A DNA stretch of 64,000 nucleotides from Gaetbulibacter_A aestuarii (GTDB lineage: Bacteria > Bacteroidota > Bacteroidia > Flavobacteriales > Flavobacteriaceae): NCBI RefSeq assembly GCF_039537665.1, contig NZ_BAABAY010000001.1:1736001-1800000 (forward strand). Reading direction: 5' to 3'. Shown here piece after piece: positions 6,075 through 14,927 of the stretch (position 1 is the stretch's first letter; the number at the start of each line of letters is the position of its first letter). Made by a program: the position numbers and the translations under genes. Below the pieces are notes generated by a model. The model had not been told where the DNA came from. It ran no database searches and worked only from the letters and a program-made list of their open reading frames with translations.

Positions 6075-8927
6075 ATGCCTAAAAATCCTAAACTAAAATC
6101 TATCCTAATTATTGGCTCAGGACCCATTATTATTGGTCAGGCGTGTGAATTTGATTATTCCGGTTCTCAAGCATTGCGTTCGCTTCGCGAAGATGGCATT
6201 GAAACCATTTTAATAAATTCCAATCCTGCCACCATTATGACAGATCCGTCGATGGCCGACCATGTTTATTTGCTGCCTCTTACAACAAAATCTATCGTAA
6301 AAATTTTAAATGATCATCCTCAAATTGATGCGGTGCTACCAACAATGGGTGGTCAAACAGCTTTAAATTTATGTATTGAGGCTGATAGTAAAGGTATTTG
6401 GGAAGATTTTGGTGTTGAAATTATTGGTGTAGACATTGATGCGATTAACATTACTGAAGATCGTGAGAAGTTTAGAGAATTGATGTTGAAAATAGGTATT
6501 CCCATGGCGCCTCAGGCTACAGCAACATCATATTTAAAGGGAAAAGAAATTGCCCAAAAGTTTGGGTTTCCTTTAGTGATTCGCGCCTCATTTACCCTGG
6601 GTGGCGCTGGTGCATCCTTCGTGTATAAAGAGGAAGATTTTGATGAATTGTTAACGCGAGGATTAGAAGAATCACCGATTCATGAGGTAATGATCGACAA
6701 GGCTTTGATAGGTTGGAAAGAATATGAATTAGAGCTTTTAAGGGATTCGAACGATAATGTGGTTATTATATGTTCCATAGAGAATATGGATCCTATGGGA
6801 ATTCATACCGGAGATTCAATTACTGTTGCTCCTGCGATGACTTTAAGTGACAGAACCTATCAGCGCATGAGGGATATGGCTATACATATGATGCGTAGCA
6901 TAGGGGATTTTGCAGGAGGTTGTAATGTGCAATTCGCTGTATCGCCGGATGAAAAAGAAGATATTATCGCCATTGAGATCAACCCAAGAGTTTCGCGCTC
7001 TTCAGCATTGGCTAGTAAAGCTACTGGATATCCAATTGCAAAAATAGCATCCAAATTAGCTCTTGGTTATCATTTGGATGAATTAAATAATCAGATTACC
7101 AAATCTACATCGGCATTATTTGAGCCAACCTTAGACTATGTTATTGTTAAGATTCCACGTTGGAATTTTGATAAGTTTGAAGGTTCAGATCGCCAGTTAG
7201 GACTTCAAATGAAATCTGTAGGAGAGGTTATGGGTATTGGTCGGTCGTTCCAGGAAGCGCTGCACAAAGCCACACAATCTCTGGAAATAAAGCGTAATGG
7301 TTTGGGTGCCGATGGAAAGGAAAATAAGAATTACGATCAAATTATTGAAAAACTTACCTATGCCTCCTGGGATAGGGTATTTATTATTCATGATGCGATC
7401 AAGATGGGTATTCCTTTAACCCGAATCCATGAGATCACCAAGATCGATATGTGGTTTTTGAAGCAGTATGAGGAATTATATTTTCTTGAAAAAGAAATTT
7501 CAACATACAACATCGATACCATAGAAAAGGAACTGTTGTTGGAGGCCAAACAAAAAGGTTTTGGTGACAGGCAAATTGCACACATGTTAGACTGTCTTGA
7601 AAGCGAGGTGTATAGCAAGCGTGAAGAAATGAATATCAATCGGGTTTATAAATTAGTTGATACCTGTGCTGCAGAGTTTGAAGCGAAAACGCCTTATTAT
7701 TATTCAACATTTGAAAGTGATATGGAAACTGTAGATGGCAAGCGGTTTTCCCAAAATGAAAGTATCGTTACGGATAAAAAGAAAATTGTTGTTCTTGGTT
7801 CCGGACCAAACCGTATTGGGCAAGGTATAGAGTTTGATTATTGTTGTGTTCACGGTGTTTTGGCTGCAGCCGAATGTGGTTATGAGACGATTATGATCAA
7901 CTGTAACCCCGAAACGGTTTCTACTGATTTTGATACCGCGGATAAATTATATTTCGAGCCGGTTTTCTGGGAACATATTTATGATATTATAAAGCATGAG
8001 AAACCTGAAGGTGTCATCGTGCAATTAGGAGGTCAGACAGCTTTAAAACTTGCCGAAAAATTATCGCGTTACGGTATTAAAATTATCGGAACGAGTTTTG
8101 AATCTCTGGATCTGGCTGAAGATCGTGGTAGTTTTTCAACCTTGTTAAAAGAAAACAATATTCCTTATCCGGAATTCGACACTGCGGAAACTGCTGATGA
8201 AGCCCTAGCCGTAGCTGATAAATTGAATTTTCCAATTCTTGTGCGTCCTTCCTATGTTTTGGGAGGTCAGGGAATGAAGATTGTAATCAATAAAAAAGAT
8301 CTTGAGGAACATGTGGTAGACCTCCTTCAAAAAATTCCTAATAATAAGTTATTGTTAGACCATTATTTGGAAGGTGCCATTGAAGCAGAGGCTGATGCTA
8401 TTTGTGATGGTGAAGAAGTTTATATCATTGGGATCATGGAACATATTGAACCTTGTGGAATTCACTCAGGAGACAGTAATGCGACGCTTCCTCCATTCAA
8501 TTTAGGGGAGTTTGTTTTACAGCAAATTAAAGATCATACCAAAAAGATTGCATTAGCATTGAACACCGTTGGTTTAATAAATATTCAGTTCGCGATTAAA
8601 GATGATATGGTTTATATTATTGAAGCGAATCCAAGAGCTTCCAGAACTGTTCCATTTATTGCTAAAGCCTATGGAGAACCATATGTAAATTATGCCACAA
8701 AGCTCATGTTGGGAGAAAAGAAAATCAAGGATTTCGATTTCAAACCACATTTGGATGGTTATGCCATAAAACAACCGGTATTTTCATTTAATAAATTTCC
8801 GAATGTTAACAAGCAGTTGGGTCCTGAAATGAAGAGTACCGGAGAAAGTATTTTATTTATTGAAAGTTTAAAGGACGATGATTTTTACGATCTCTATGCA
8901 CGTCGAAAAATGTATCTGAGCAAATAA
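6075..8927 (+). CDS. carB: Carbamoyl-phosphate synthase large subunit lacking the C-terminal allosteric domain
   Basis: Synthesises carbamoyl phosphate from bicarbonate, ATP and glutamine-derived ammonia for pyrimidines and arginine. Start at ATG 6075 (KMPKNPKLKSILIIGSGP); a longer frame to 5973 overlaps the terminator and promoter. Two homologous ATP-grasp halves are visible: IIGSGPIIIGQACEFDYSG ... EINPRVSRSSALASKATG, and VLGSGPNRIGQGIEFDYCC ... EANPRASRTVPFIAKAYG. The protein is 950 aa and stops just after the PEMKSTGE motif, where E. coli CarB (1073 aa) continues into the MGS-like domain that binds UMP, IMP and ornithine. The stop is followed directly by a terminator, so this is not a frameshift. 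No carA is in the window. Confidence 0.96.
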   Translation: MPKNPKLKSILIIGSGPIIIGQACEFDYSGSQALRSLREDGIETILINSNPATIMTDPSMADHVYLLPLTTKSIVKILNDHPQIDAVLPTMGGQTALNLCIEADSKGIWEDFGVEIIGVDIDAINITEDREKFRELMLKIGIPMAPQATATSYLKGKEIAQKFGFPLVIRASFTLGGAGASFVYKEEDFDELLTRGLEESPIHEVMIDKALIGWKEYELELLRDSNDNVVIICSIENMDPMGIHTGDSITVAPAMTLSDRTYQRMRDMAIHMMRSIGDFAGGCNVQFAVSPDEKEDIIAIEINPRVSRSSALASKATGYPIAKIASKLALGYHLDELNNQITKSTSALFEPTLDYVIVKIPRWNFDKFEGSDRQLGLQMKSVGEVMGIGRSFQEALHKATQSLEIKRNGLGADGKENKNYDQIIEKLTYASWDRVFIIHDAIKMGIPLTRIHEITKIDMWFLKQYEELYFLEKEISTYNIDTIEKELLLEAKQKGFGDRQIAHMLDCLESEVYSKREEMNINRVYKLVDTCAAEFEAKTPYYYSTFESDMETVDGKRFSQNESIVTDKKKIVVLGSGPNRIGQGIEFDYCCVHGVLAAAECGYETIMINCNPETVSTDFDTADKLYFEPVFWEHIYDIIKHEKPEGVIVQLGGQTALKLAEKLSRYGIKIIGTSFESLDLAEDRGSFSTLLKENNIPYPEFDTAETADEALAVADKLNFPILVRPSYVLGGQGMKIVINKKDLEEHVVDLLQKIPNNKLLLDHYLEGAIEAEADAICDGEEVYIIGIMEHIEPCGIHSGDSNATLPPFNLGEFVLQQIKDHTKKIALALNTVGLINIQFAIKDDMVYIIEANPRASRTVPFIAKAYGEPYVNYATKLMLGEKKIKDFDFKPHLDGYAIKQPVFSFNKFPNVNKQLGPEMKSTGESILFIESLKDDDFYDLYARRKMYLSK

Positions 8928-8930
8928 AAA

Positions 8931-8958
8931 AAAGCCGCTTTTTAGCGGCATTTTTTTT
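8931..8958 (+). terminator. Terminator after carB
   Basis: GCCGCT-TTTT-AGCGGC perfect hairpin (8934-8949) flanked by an A-run and a T-run, starting 3 bases after the carB stop. Confidence 0.9.
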
Positions 8959-9058
8959 GATTTATTCGATAAACTGCACGTAATCAGGAGTTTTAGAGTG
9001 TTTTTTTTGGGGAGCTAAAAAAGAATTTTAATTTAGCGCAACCAAATCCCTCAACCCC

Positions 9059-11239
9059 ATGAAACCTACAAATTACCCTCTAATTGCATTTATTATTTTC
9101 TTTTTTATTTACGCTTTTGGCAATTGTCAATCTACCGTATCTGAATTCAACGCCATTGATAATGCACAACAACCACCCCCTGAAATGTGTGGTGCGAGAA
9201 TTGTTCACGAACGTCAAATGAAAAACAATCCTGTTTACAGGGAGCGTTTCCTTAAAAATCGTGAAAATATTAGTAAAATAAGTTCACAGAAATCTTCCGT
9301 AAATACAGTTTATAAAGTTCCTGTTGTTGTTCATGTTATGCATATCGGTGAACCTATTGGTGTTGGTTCAAATATTTCCGACGAAGAGGTTATCAAAGGT
9401 CTTCAAGTTTTAAATAACAAATGGCGAAAAATTCAAGGAACCAATGGATTTGGTGAAGGTGTTGATATGGGTATTGAGTTTGTTTTAGCCATACAGGATG
9501 AAAACGGACAGTCTACAACTGGTATTAATCGCGTAGATCTTAGTGGAGAGCCTGATTATTTAAGTGATGGTGTATACAATGACACCAAGGGTTTAGATGA
9601 TTATAATGGCGATGCTCCTATCAACTCTCTAAAGGAATATTCATATTGGGATGCTACGAAGTACTATAATATTTGGCTGGTATATAAAATAGATGGTAAG
9701 AATTGTGATGATGGTGGTATAAAAACCTTAGGATATGCTTATTATGCCGGTGCGCATGGTGCGGGTTATGACGGTGCAATCATGCAAGCCTGTGTTTTTG
9801 CCAATGAAGACTCCTATGTCTCAACGCATGAACTAGGTCATGCCTTCGATTTATATCATACCTTCGATGGTGATTATGATTATGGTACTGGTGATTATCA
9901 ATGTCCGGGTTCTTATAATGATGGTATTGCAGACACACCAGCACATATTCGTTCTTTGGCAGATAATCAGGTGTATCGTTGTAATAAAAATGATGAAATA
10001 AATACTTGTGACGCATCATTTGATCAAATTATAAATCCTGACACGGGTTTCCGTAGAAATTCGGGAAATCACGAAGACCATGTTTACAATTATATGGATT
10101 ATACCACCTGTGCTTCAGAGTTTACAGGTGGGCAACGAGCGGTAGCGCGTAATGCTATGGAGAATACAAGAACGTCTTTTTTATCAAGTTCTGGATTAGA
10201 TCCTGTGGCTGCACCAGTGGTGGCGTTTCAAGCAGCTTCTGAAAGTACCTGTGTTGGTAATTCTGTACAATTTTCGGATGCATCAGTAAATGTTCCAAAG
10301 TCTTTCACTAATGAGGGATTTGACAATGTAACTTTTAACTGGACCTTCGATAATGGGGTCGATCCGCCATACACATCTACCTTACAAAACCCAACAGTCA
10401 CATTTAATAATAGTGGTAATTATGATGTAACACTCCAAATAACAAATGCCATGGGTACATCATCCTACACAGAGAATAATGGCATGATAGTAAATGAAGC
10501 ACCGTTAACGGCTTGTAGTTTATCCAGTAATAGAAATGATAAAAGTTTCGATTACGGCGTTAGAAATGTGACTTTTAATACGATTGATAATCAAACAACC
10601 GGGTATATTCCACCCGATGCTCTTGAAGATTATTCATGTAGTCATTTTACAACTGTAGAAGAGGGATCTACGAACGATCTTAATGTGTCTTATGAGTCTA
10701 TTGATGGAAAATCGCAGTTTCTCGAGGTTTGGATCGATTGGGATAATAGCGGAACGTTTGATGAATTGAATAGTAATGGTACAAATGAACTTGTATTAAC
10801 TGATAATGCAGTGAGCACCGATCCAGGGACACATCAGGCCTCAGAATCGGTTGCAACACCAGCTAGTGCCACCTCAAATACCTTGATTCGGATGCGCGTG
10901 ATCTCCTCTTTTAATGGGGCTCCAGATAGGTGTGGTAATAAAGCCGCCCAAAGAGCAGACGATTATGGTATTATTGTAGGTTCGACTCTGGCAAAGCAAG
11001 AATTTGAAGTAAATACGATCAAGCTTTATCCTAATCCGACGAATGATATTTTAAAAATTTCCTTGAAAACTTCATCAAATAAAATAACTTATGATGTTTT
11101 TGATATTCGCGGTCAAAAGATTTTCCAAGTGATTTCTTCTGAGAAACAATTAAATGTATCGAATCTTACGGCTGGTCTATACATCATAAAAGTTACAACA
11201 GATGAAAGAGTATTTGTTGGAAAATTTCTGAAAAGTTAA
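9059..11239 (+). CDS. Secreted M43-like metalloprotease with PKD, GEVED and T9SS sorting domains
   Basis: 726 aa. Signal peptide about residues 1-23; pro-region; catalytic domain about 85-375 with HExxHxxxxxH at 257-267 (HELGHAFDLYH) and a Met-turn YNYMDYT (Met346), as in pappalysin/cytophagalysin (M43) enzymes. A PKD domain follows (about 390-480, WTFDNG ... GNYDVTLQI), then a GEVED domain (about 540-645, WIDWDNSGTFDE), and a type A T9SS sorting domain (LYPNPTNDIL ... GLYIIKV). It should be exported by Sec, cross the outer membrane by the T9SS and be surface-bound or released. The metzincin Gly inside the zinc motif is Asp264 here. Its upstream sequence lacks a clean TAnnTTTG box. Confidence 0.9.
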   Translation: MKPTNYPLIAFIIFFFIYAFGNCQSTVSEFNAIDNAQQPPPEMCGARIVHERQMKNNPVYRERFLKNRENISKISSQKSSVNTVYKVPVVVHVMHIGEPIGVGSNISDEEVIKGLQVLNNKWRKIQGTNGFGEGVDMGIEFVLAIQDENGQSTTGINRVDLSGEPDYLSDGVYNDTKGLDDYNGDAPINSLKEYSYWDATKYYNIWLVYKIDGKNCDDGGIKTLGYAYYAGAHGAGYDGAIMQACVFANEDSYVSTHELGHAFDLYHTFDGDYDYGTGDYQCPGSYNDGIADTPAHIRSLADNQVYRCNKNDEINTCDASFDQIINPDTGFRRNSGNHEDHVYNYMDYTTCASEFTGGQRAVARNAMENTRTSFLSSSGLDPVAAPVVAFQAASESTCVGNSVQFSDASVNVPKSFTNEGFDNVTFNWTFDNGVDPPYTSTLQNPTVTFNNSGNYDVTLQITNAMGTSSYTENNGMIVNEAPLTACSLSSNRNDKSFDYGVRNVTFNTIDNQTTGYIPPDALEDYSCSHFTTVEEGSTNDLNVSYESIDGKSQFLEVWIDWDNSGTFDELNSNGTNELVLTDNAVSTDPGTHQASESVATPASATSNTLIRMRVISSFNGAPDRCGNKAAQRADDYGIIVGSTLAKQEFEVNTIKLYPNPTNDILKISLKTSSNKITYDVFDIRGQKIFQVISSEKQLNVSNLTAGLYIIKVTTDERVFVGKFLKS

Positions 11240-11260
11240 ATTGAAACTAAGATTCCGGTC

Positions 11261-11818
11261 TTATTTCTTATTTAATTGAAAATTAAATTCGACCTGAACC
11301 TCGTTGGTTACTTTGTTGCTCACAATTTTTGGAATTTCGATATCAAAATCAGAGGCTTTCATTTCAAAAGCACCAAACATTACGATACTATTGCCTTTTT
11401 TTGAAAGAGAAATTTTAATGTCTTTCAGATTTTGTGTTTGCCCGTGGAACGACATGGTACCGCGAATGGTTTTTTCAATATACTCATTTGATAATTTTGT
11501 TGGGTCAAAATCATCGATTATACCTTTAAAAGTAGCTTTTGGGAACTTATCTGATTCAGCGTAGTTTTCGTTGAAATGTTCTTCCATTAAGGCATTTTTA
11601 AATCGGAAACCTTTTACTAATATTAAGGCAGCGAATTCTCCATTATCGGTATTTATAATGGCTGTTACAGCTTTGTTTTCAGCTCTAACCTGTTCAAAAC
11701 TGGGAACAGAAGCCTCGAAACTTACTGTTCCCGTTTTTGTAAGATATTTTGATTGCGAATTGGCGATTAAGGCCAATAAGAATAGTGCAAGGCTAACAAT
11801 TGTTCTCATAGTATTCAA
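11261..11818 (-). CDS. YceI-family periplasmic lipid-binding protein
   Basis: 185 aa with signal peptide (LALFLLALIANSQ). The lipocalin-like YceI fold is recognisable: KTGTVSFEASVPSFEQVRAENKAV, DNGEFAALILVKGFRFKNALMEEHF (split over the usual two strands), FPKATFKG, IRGTMSFHGQTQNL, DFDIEIPKIVSNKV. YceI proteins bind isoprenoid or other amphiphilic molecules; some are linked to quinones. It is the last gene of a minus-strand run of DUF5777 barrel, two cytochromes and YceI, 47 bases after the second cytochrome. A second in-frame ATG three codons in is an equally possible start. Confidence 0.9.
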   Translation of the reverse strand: MNTMRTIVSLALFLLALIANSQSKYLTKTGTVSFEASVPSFEQVRAENKAVTAIINTDNGEFAALILVKGFRFKNALMEEHFNENYAESDKFPKATFKGIIDDFDPTKLSNEYIEKTIRGTMSFHGQTQNLKDIKISLSKKGNSIVMFGAFEMKASDFDIEIPKIVSNKVTNEVQVEFNFQLNKK

Positions 11819-11865
11819 TGGTACTCAATTAGTATACCAATATGATGCTTTTTTAAATGATTACT

Positions 11866-12252
11866 TTAATTTTCTAAAAGACCATCATCTTTCCACTTTT
11901 GAATTAAACTTCTGGTATCTTCAGGCATTTGACCTGTTGGCGGCATTGGATTTGTAGAACTATTTACTCGAGCAATAATTAGATCTACATAATTTTTTAC
12001 TTGCGTATAAGAGGTTAATGATTGAGGTGCACCTTGTGTAGGAGGGTCACTATGGCAAGAAGTACAGTTCCCAGACATGATACCGGCTATATCTGCCGTA
12101 TAAGTTACCTTGGTCGTAGGTGCAGGATCAGGGTTAGGGCTCGGGTTACTCGGATTGTTCGTATTTGTATCTTCTGCTGGAGCACTATCGCCGGAGCAGT
12201 TATAGAATAATACGATAATAAACGCAAGTAAAATGATTTGTAAATTTTTCAT
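11866..12252 (-). CDS. Monohaem cytochrome c-like lipoprotein
   Basis: 128 aa. Lipoprotein signal ends FYNC (Cys19), followed by acidic/Ser residues (SGDSAPAED) and a Pro/Asn-rich linker (about 25-46). One haem c site is present, CTSCH, with a distal Met candidate in NPMPPTGQMP, in the layout of small cytochrome c domains appended to Bacteroidota lipoproteins. It should transfer electrons at the outer-membrane face or, if exported as a surface lipoprotein, outside the cell. It is 23 bases downstream of a paralogue (12276-12635). Confidence 0.85.
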   Translation of the reverse strand: MKNLQIILLAFIIVLFYNCSGDSAPAEDTNTNNPSNPSPNPDPAPTTKVTYTADIAGIMSGNCTSCHSDPPTQGAPQSLTSYTQVKNYVDLIIARVNSSTNPMPPTGQMPEDTRSLIQKWKDDGLLEN

Positions 12253-12275
12253 TGTTATGTAGATTTAGGTTAAAG

Positions 12276-12635
12276 TTAGTTTTCTACAAATCCATCGGTT
12301 TGCCATTTTATGACGGTATCGATAAGATTTTGAGGTAATTTAGGGCCTCCCTGGGGCATCAAATTGCCCGGGTCGGTGGCATTAATTCTTGAAATTAAAC
12401 TATTATTTTGAACAGCACTTTTTACTTGATTGTAGGTTACTAATGATACATTGGCTCCGTTTATCGGTGTTGTTCCATGACAATTGATACAATTATTATC
12501 CATAATGGGTTTAACGTCCTTAACATAAGTAACCAGATTTGGTAGAGGCCCGGATTCGGTTAAATCACTCAGGCTATCATTAGCGCAATTAAAAAAGGAA
12601 ATACTAATAGTCAGAATTATCGTTAATTTTTTCAT
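12276..12635 (-). CDS. Monohaem cytochrome c-like lipoprotein (paralogue)
   Basis: 119 aa. Lipoprotein signal ends FFNC (Cys17), then ANDSLSDLTE. One haem c motif CINCH and a distal Met candidate in GNLMPQGGPKLP. The two neighbouring cytochromes share the same plan (TY..D..IM...C..CH...Q/N...VSL.TY.QVK...........R.......MP..G..P......I.KW..DG..EN), so they are a tandem duplication that has diverged. Nine bases separate it from the DUF5777 gene upstream, so the genes are almost certainly co-transcribed. Confidence 0.85.
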   Translation of the reverse strand: MKKLTIILTISISFFNCANDSLSDLTESGPLPNLVTYVKDVKPIMDNNCINCHGTTPINGANVSLVTYNQVKSAVQNNSLISRINATDPGNLMPQGGPKLPQNLIDTVIKWQTDGFVEN

Positions 12636-12644
12636 AGTAGCAGG

Positions 12645-13493
12645 TTAAAAGGTTCGACTTAAGTTAAATCCAAAAAATATATCACCATCGGTCCAGTCAC
12701 CGGTAGCTTGTCCTAAAAAGGCATTCGTATTCATTCCCTGAGCTGTAGTAAAATGCATTTGAAATACATGACCACCTGTTTCCAGATCAACACCTATAGA
12801 TAGGGGATTCTTATAAGGTGAAGAGGCAGCTCTGTTGAGGTGCCAACCATAATCAGCATTAATAGACCAACGTTTACCCAACTTATAGCGTGCCCCAATA
12901 CCTAAGGCGTATTGAGAGTTTTCCTGATCATCTAAGGCTACATAATTTTCATGATAAAAGGTTGGTGCCAACTCTACAGTAAAATTTTCATTTATCTTTC
13001 GGGATATCAAAAATTGCCAGGTGTAGGTTAACCTGTTTTCAAACTCTAATCCCGGTAAATTATCTTTACTCAATCCCGTGTTTATAAGGACTTCATTAAA
13101 ACCAACAATAGTAACCGGAAATCCATTTTCTATTTGGCGTAAGAGTCGATATTTGGTTGAAAATTCGTAAATTTTTTGATAAGAACTTCGCGAAACACCA
13201 AAATTGAGGCCATCTGAGACTCCAAAAACAAAATTTAATCGAGTAACGGCATCATCCAAACCAAAAAAGTTATCGAAACCATTTTTAATGCTTCCAAAAC
13301 GGTGAGACACAATAAAGGTGAAATCCCCTTGAGCTACCAGTTTGGTAGACTCAAAATTGACAATTTTTAATCCTTTAAAGGCTGAAGTTACATATTGATT
13401 ACCAGCGGCATTAGTATCAATTTCATTTAATAAATCATCCTGTGAAAATAGCAAGTGAGGCATGCAAAACGCAATTATTAATAGGTGTTTCAT
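12645..13493 (-). CDS. DUF5777-family outer-membrane beta-barrel protein
   Basis: 282 aa with signal peptide (MKHLLIIAFCMPHLLFSQ). The rest alternates amphipathic beta strands and ends in Phe (NLSRTF), the usual last strand of an outer-membrane barrel. FKGLKIVNFESTKLVAQGDF and VSHRFGSIKNGFDNFFGLD are the conserved start of DUF5777 proteins as I remember them. Predicted role is an outer-membrane barrel; its molecular function is not known. It heads the run barrel, cytochrome, cytochrome, YceI, so a link to electron transfer across or at the outer membrane is plausible inference. Confidence 0.85.
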   Translation of the reverse strand: MKHLLIIAFCMPHLLFSQDDLLNEIDTNAAGNQYVTSAFKGLKIVNFESTKLVAQGDFTFIVSHRFGSIKNGFDNFFGLDDAVTRLNFVFGVSDGLNFGVSRSSYQKIYEFSTKYRLLRQIENGFPVTIVGFNEVLINTGLSKDNLPGLEFENRLTYTWQFLISRKINENFTVELAPTFYHENYVALDDQENSQYALGIGARYKLGKRWSINADYGWHLNRAASSPYKNPLSIGVDLETGGHVFQMHFTTAQGMNTNAFLGQATGDWTDGDIFFGFNLSRTF

Positions 13494-13577
13494 AGAGATT
13501 AATTTGTTTAAAAATAATAAAATATTGATTTTGCTGTAAGGGGTTTAGCTATTTTAACACAATTAAGTATTTGTATA

Positions 13578-13958
13578 TTAGTTAATTACACTACATTGAT
13601 CGAGTTTTATTTCTTCTAACAAATCGTCATAACCTATTAAACGACCTTTGATTTTTAAGGATTGGTTTTCTTTTGGACTGAAATTTAGACCGTTAGTAAA
13701 CTGGCAGAAGACAGCGCCACTCAAGGTAATACTTACATCATTAATCGAACTCACTGGCCCGGAAACCTGGATGGTTTTGTTCAGGTATTTTTTTTCAGCT
13801 TTTGAGGGGTCCGAAGAAAATTCACCTATTAGTTCCTTTGAGCTCACTATAAAAACAGCTGATTCTTCTTTAATATTTCTATGGTCGTGATAGACATATT
13901 TATAGCCTATAAATCCCAGAATTATTAAAATAATTAGAATAGCAATGCTTTTTTTCAT
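13578..13958 (-). CDS. Membrane-anchored OB-fold (tRNA_anti-like) protein
   Basis: 126 aa from ATG 13958 (MKKSIAILIILIIL). A longer frame starts at 13991, but the hydrophobic anchor begins at the internal Met. Residues 5-20 form one membrane helix, then a C-terminal OB-fold of the tRNA_anti-like type: LIGEFSSDPSKAEKKYLNKTI, VSGPVSSI, VFCQFT, SLKIKGRLIGYDD, I.LDQCSVIN. Such domains occur widely in Bacteroidota envelope proteins and probably bind small ligands or partners rather than nucleic acid. It lies 84 bases upstream of the DUF5777 gene on the same strand and may belong to that unit. Confidence 0.75.
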   Translation of the reverse strand: MKKSIAILIILIILGFIGYKYVYHDHRNIKEESAVFIVSSKELIGEFSSDPSKAEKKYLNKTIQVSGPVSSINDVSITLSGAVFCQFTNGLNFSPKENQSLKIKGRLIGYDDLLEEIKLDQCSVIN

Positions 13959-13993
13959 TTGAAAAGGAATTAATAGATATATAATATTCAAAA

Positions 13994-14055
13994 CAAAAAT
14001 ATGGGCTCAAAGGAATCAATTAAACATTACTATTTCCTTTCAAAGCCCATATCTC
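13994..14055 (-). terminator. Long-stem terminator after the DUF4382 gene
   Basis: ATATGGGCT...AGCCCATAT plus AAAGGA...TCCTTT form a stem of about 17 pairs with small bulges. On the minus strand it is followed by ATTTTTGTTTT, 20 bases after the DUF4382 stop. The T-tract also reads TATTTTTG, so it could double as a -7 box for the OB-fold gene. Confidence 0.75.
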
Positions 14056-14074
14056 TTATCTTTTTTTATTTAAA

Positions 14075-14893
14075 TTAAGGCGTAGGTGTCAAACTAAGCG
14101 TTCCTGCATCAGTCACTTCACCAACTGAAACCTCAACTTCGATAGTAAACTCATCATAACCATTTTCGTTTACTTTTATAGTGTAACTTCCTTCAGAAAT
14201 ACCTTGAAACAAGAAATTACCCTGAGCGCCCGTCATAGTATCTGTAACCTTTTCGTTATTTGAATCATAAAGGTTTACGGTTACATTATCTAGAGCATTT
14301 TGAGCATCATCCAATATTAGACCGCTAATAGAACCGGAGTTCACTTCAGCATTTACTTTAATTACGGGTTTAAGATTATACATACCAGTAGTTCCCGCCT
14401 CTACTACAGATTCGCTTACTACCCAGTCCAGAATAAAGGTATACGTAAAGCCACCTTCCAGTTTTGTATTTAAGTTTAATTTTAATCCGGACTGTAAGGC
14501 GCTTGGTGTATCTAAAGGAATCAATTCGTCAATACCTTCTAATTTAAGGGTATTGTTGTCTCCTAAAACCAAACGAATTTGATGCATCATTCCTGCAGGA
14601 ATAATTTGGTCGGCAAGTATTAAGCTATTTCCTGCAACAAGCTGAGTGAGATCTACGTTGATTGGATAACCACTTGCGGGAGTAAAACTTTTCCAGCCAG
14701 CTTCACTATCAGTAGTATTGTATTGAATATCTGTGATTTCAACATTGACCTCCTGATAATCTCCCGGCGCATCTACCATTTTAAGCTGTAATCGAGAAGC
14801 CGTATCATTGTTGTTACTACAACTTTGCGCAAAGGCGAAAACTATTAGGGTTAAGCAAAAAAGACCGTAGGTTCTTAATTTTTTAAGGTTCAT
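14075..14893 (-). CDS. DUF4382 lipoprotein with carboxypeptidase-regulatory-like domain
   Basis: 272 aa. Lipoprotein signal ends FAQSC (Cys25), then SNNNDTAS. DUF4382 covers about residues 33-175 (LQLKMVDAPGDYQEVNVEI ... IPAGMMHQIRLVLG ... GFTYTFILDWVV), with the typical VDAPGDY opening. A CarboxypepD_reg-like Ig domain follows from about 183 (GSISGLILDDAQNALDNVTV ... GNFLFQGISEGSYTIKV). No enzyme motif is present; it is probably a surface or periplasmic binding protein. It has its own terminator, and a set of ACTGTT/AACAGT sites sits about 35-70 bases upstream of its ATG, pointing to specific regulation. Confidence 0.85.
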   Translation of the reverse strand: MNLKKLRTYGLFCLTLIVFAFAQSCSNNNDTASRLQLKMVDAPGDYQEVNVEITDIQYNTTDSEAGWKSFTPASGYPINVDLTQLVAGNSLILADQIIPAGMMHQIRLVLGDNNTLKLEGIDELIPLDTPSALQSGLKLNLNTKLEGGFTYTFILDWVVSESVVEAGTTGMYNLKPVIKVNAEVNSGSISGLILDDAQNALDNVTVNLYDSNNEKVTDTMTGAQGNFLFQGISEGSYTIKVNENGYDEFTIEVEVSVGEVTDAGTLSLTPTP

Positions 14894-14927
14894 TTTTTTT
14901 GGGATTTTTAAGTGGTTTAATTCTAAT

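Noticed and set aside
6075..8990. CarB frameshift hiding an allosteric domain downstream
   Set aside because: The stop is followed within 3 bases by a terminator and no homologous sequence appears in other frames.
9780..10019. His/Tyr-rich 79-codon minus-strand frame
   Set aside because: Lies wholly inside the metalloprotease catalytic region on the opposite strand; composition mirrors its codons and no start signals exist.
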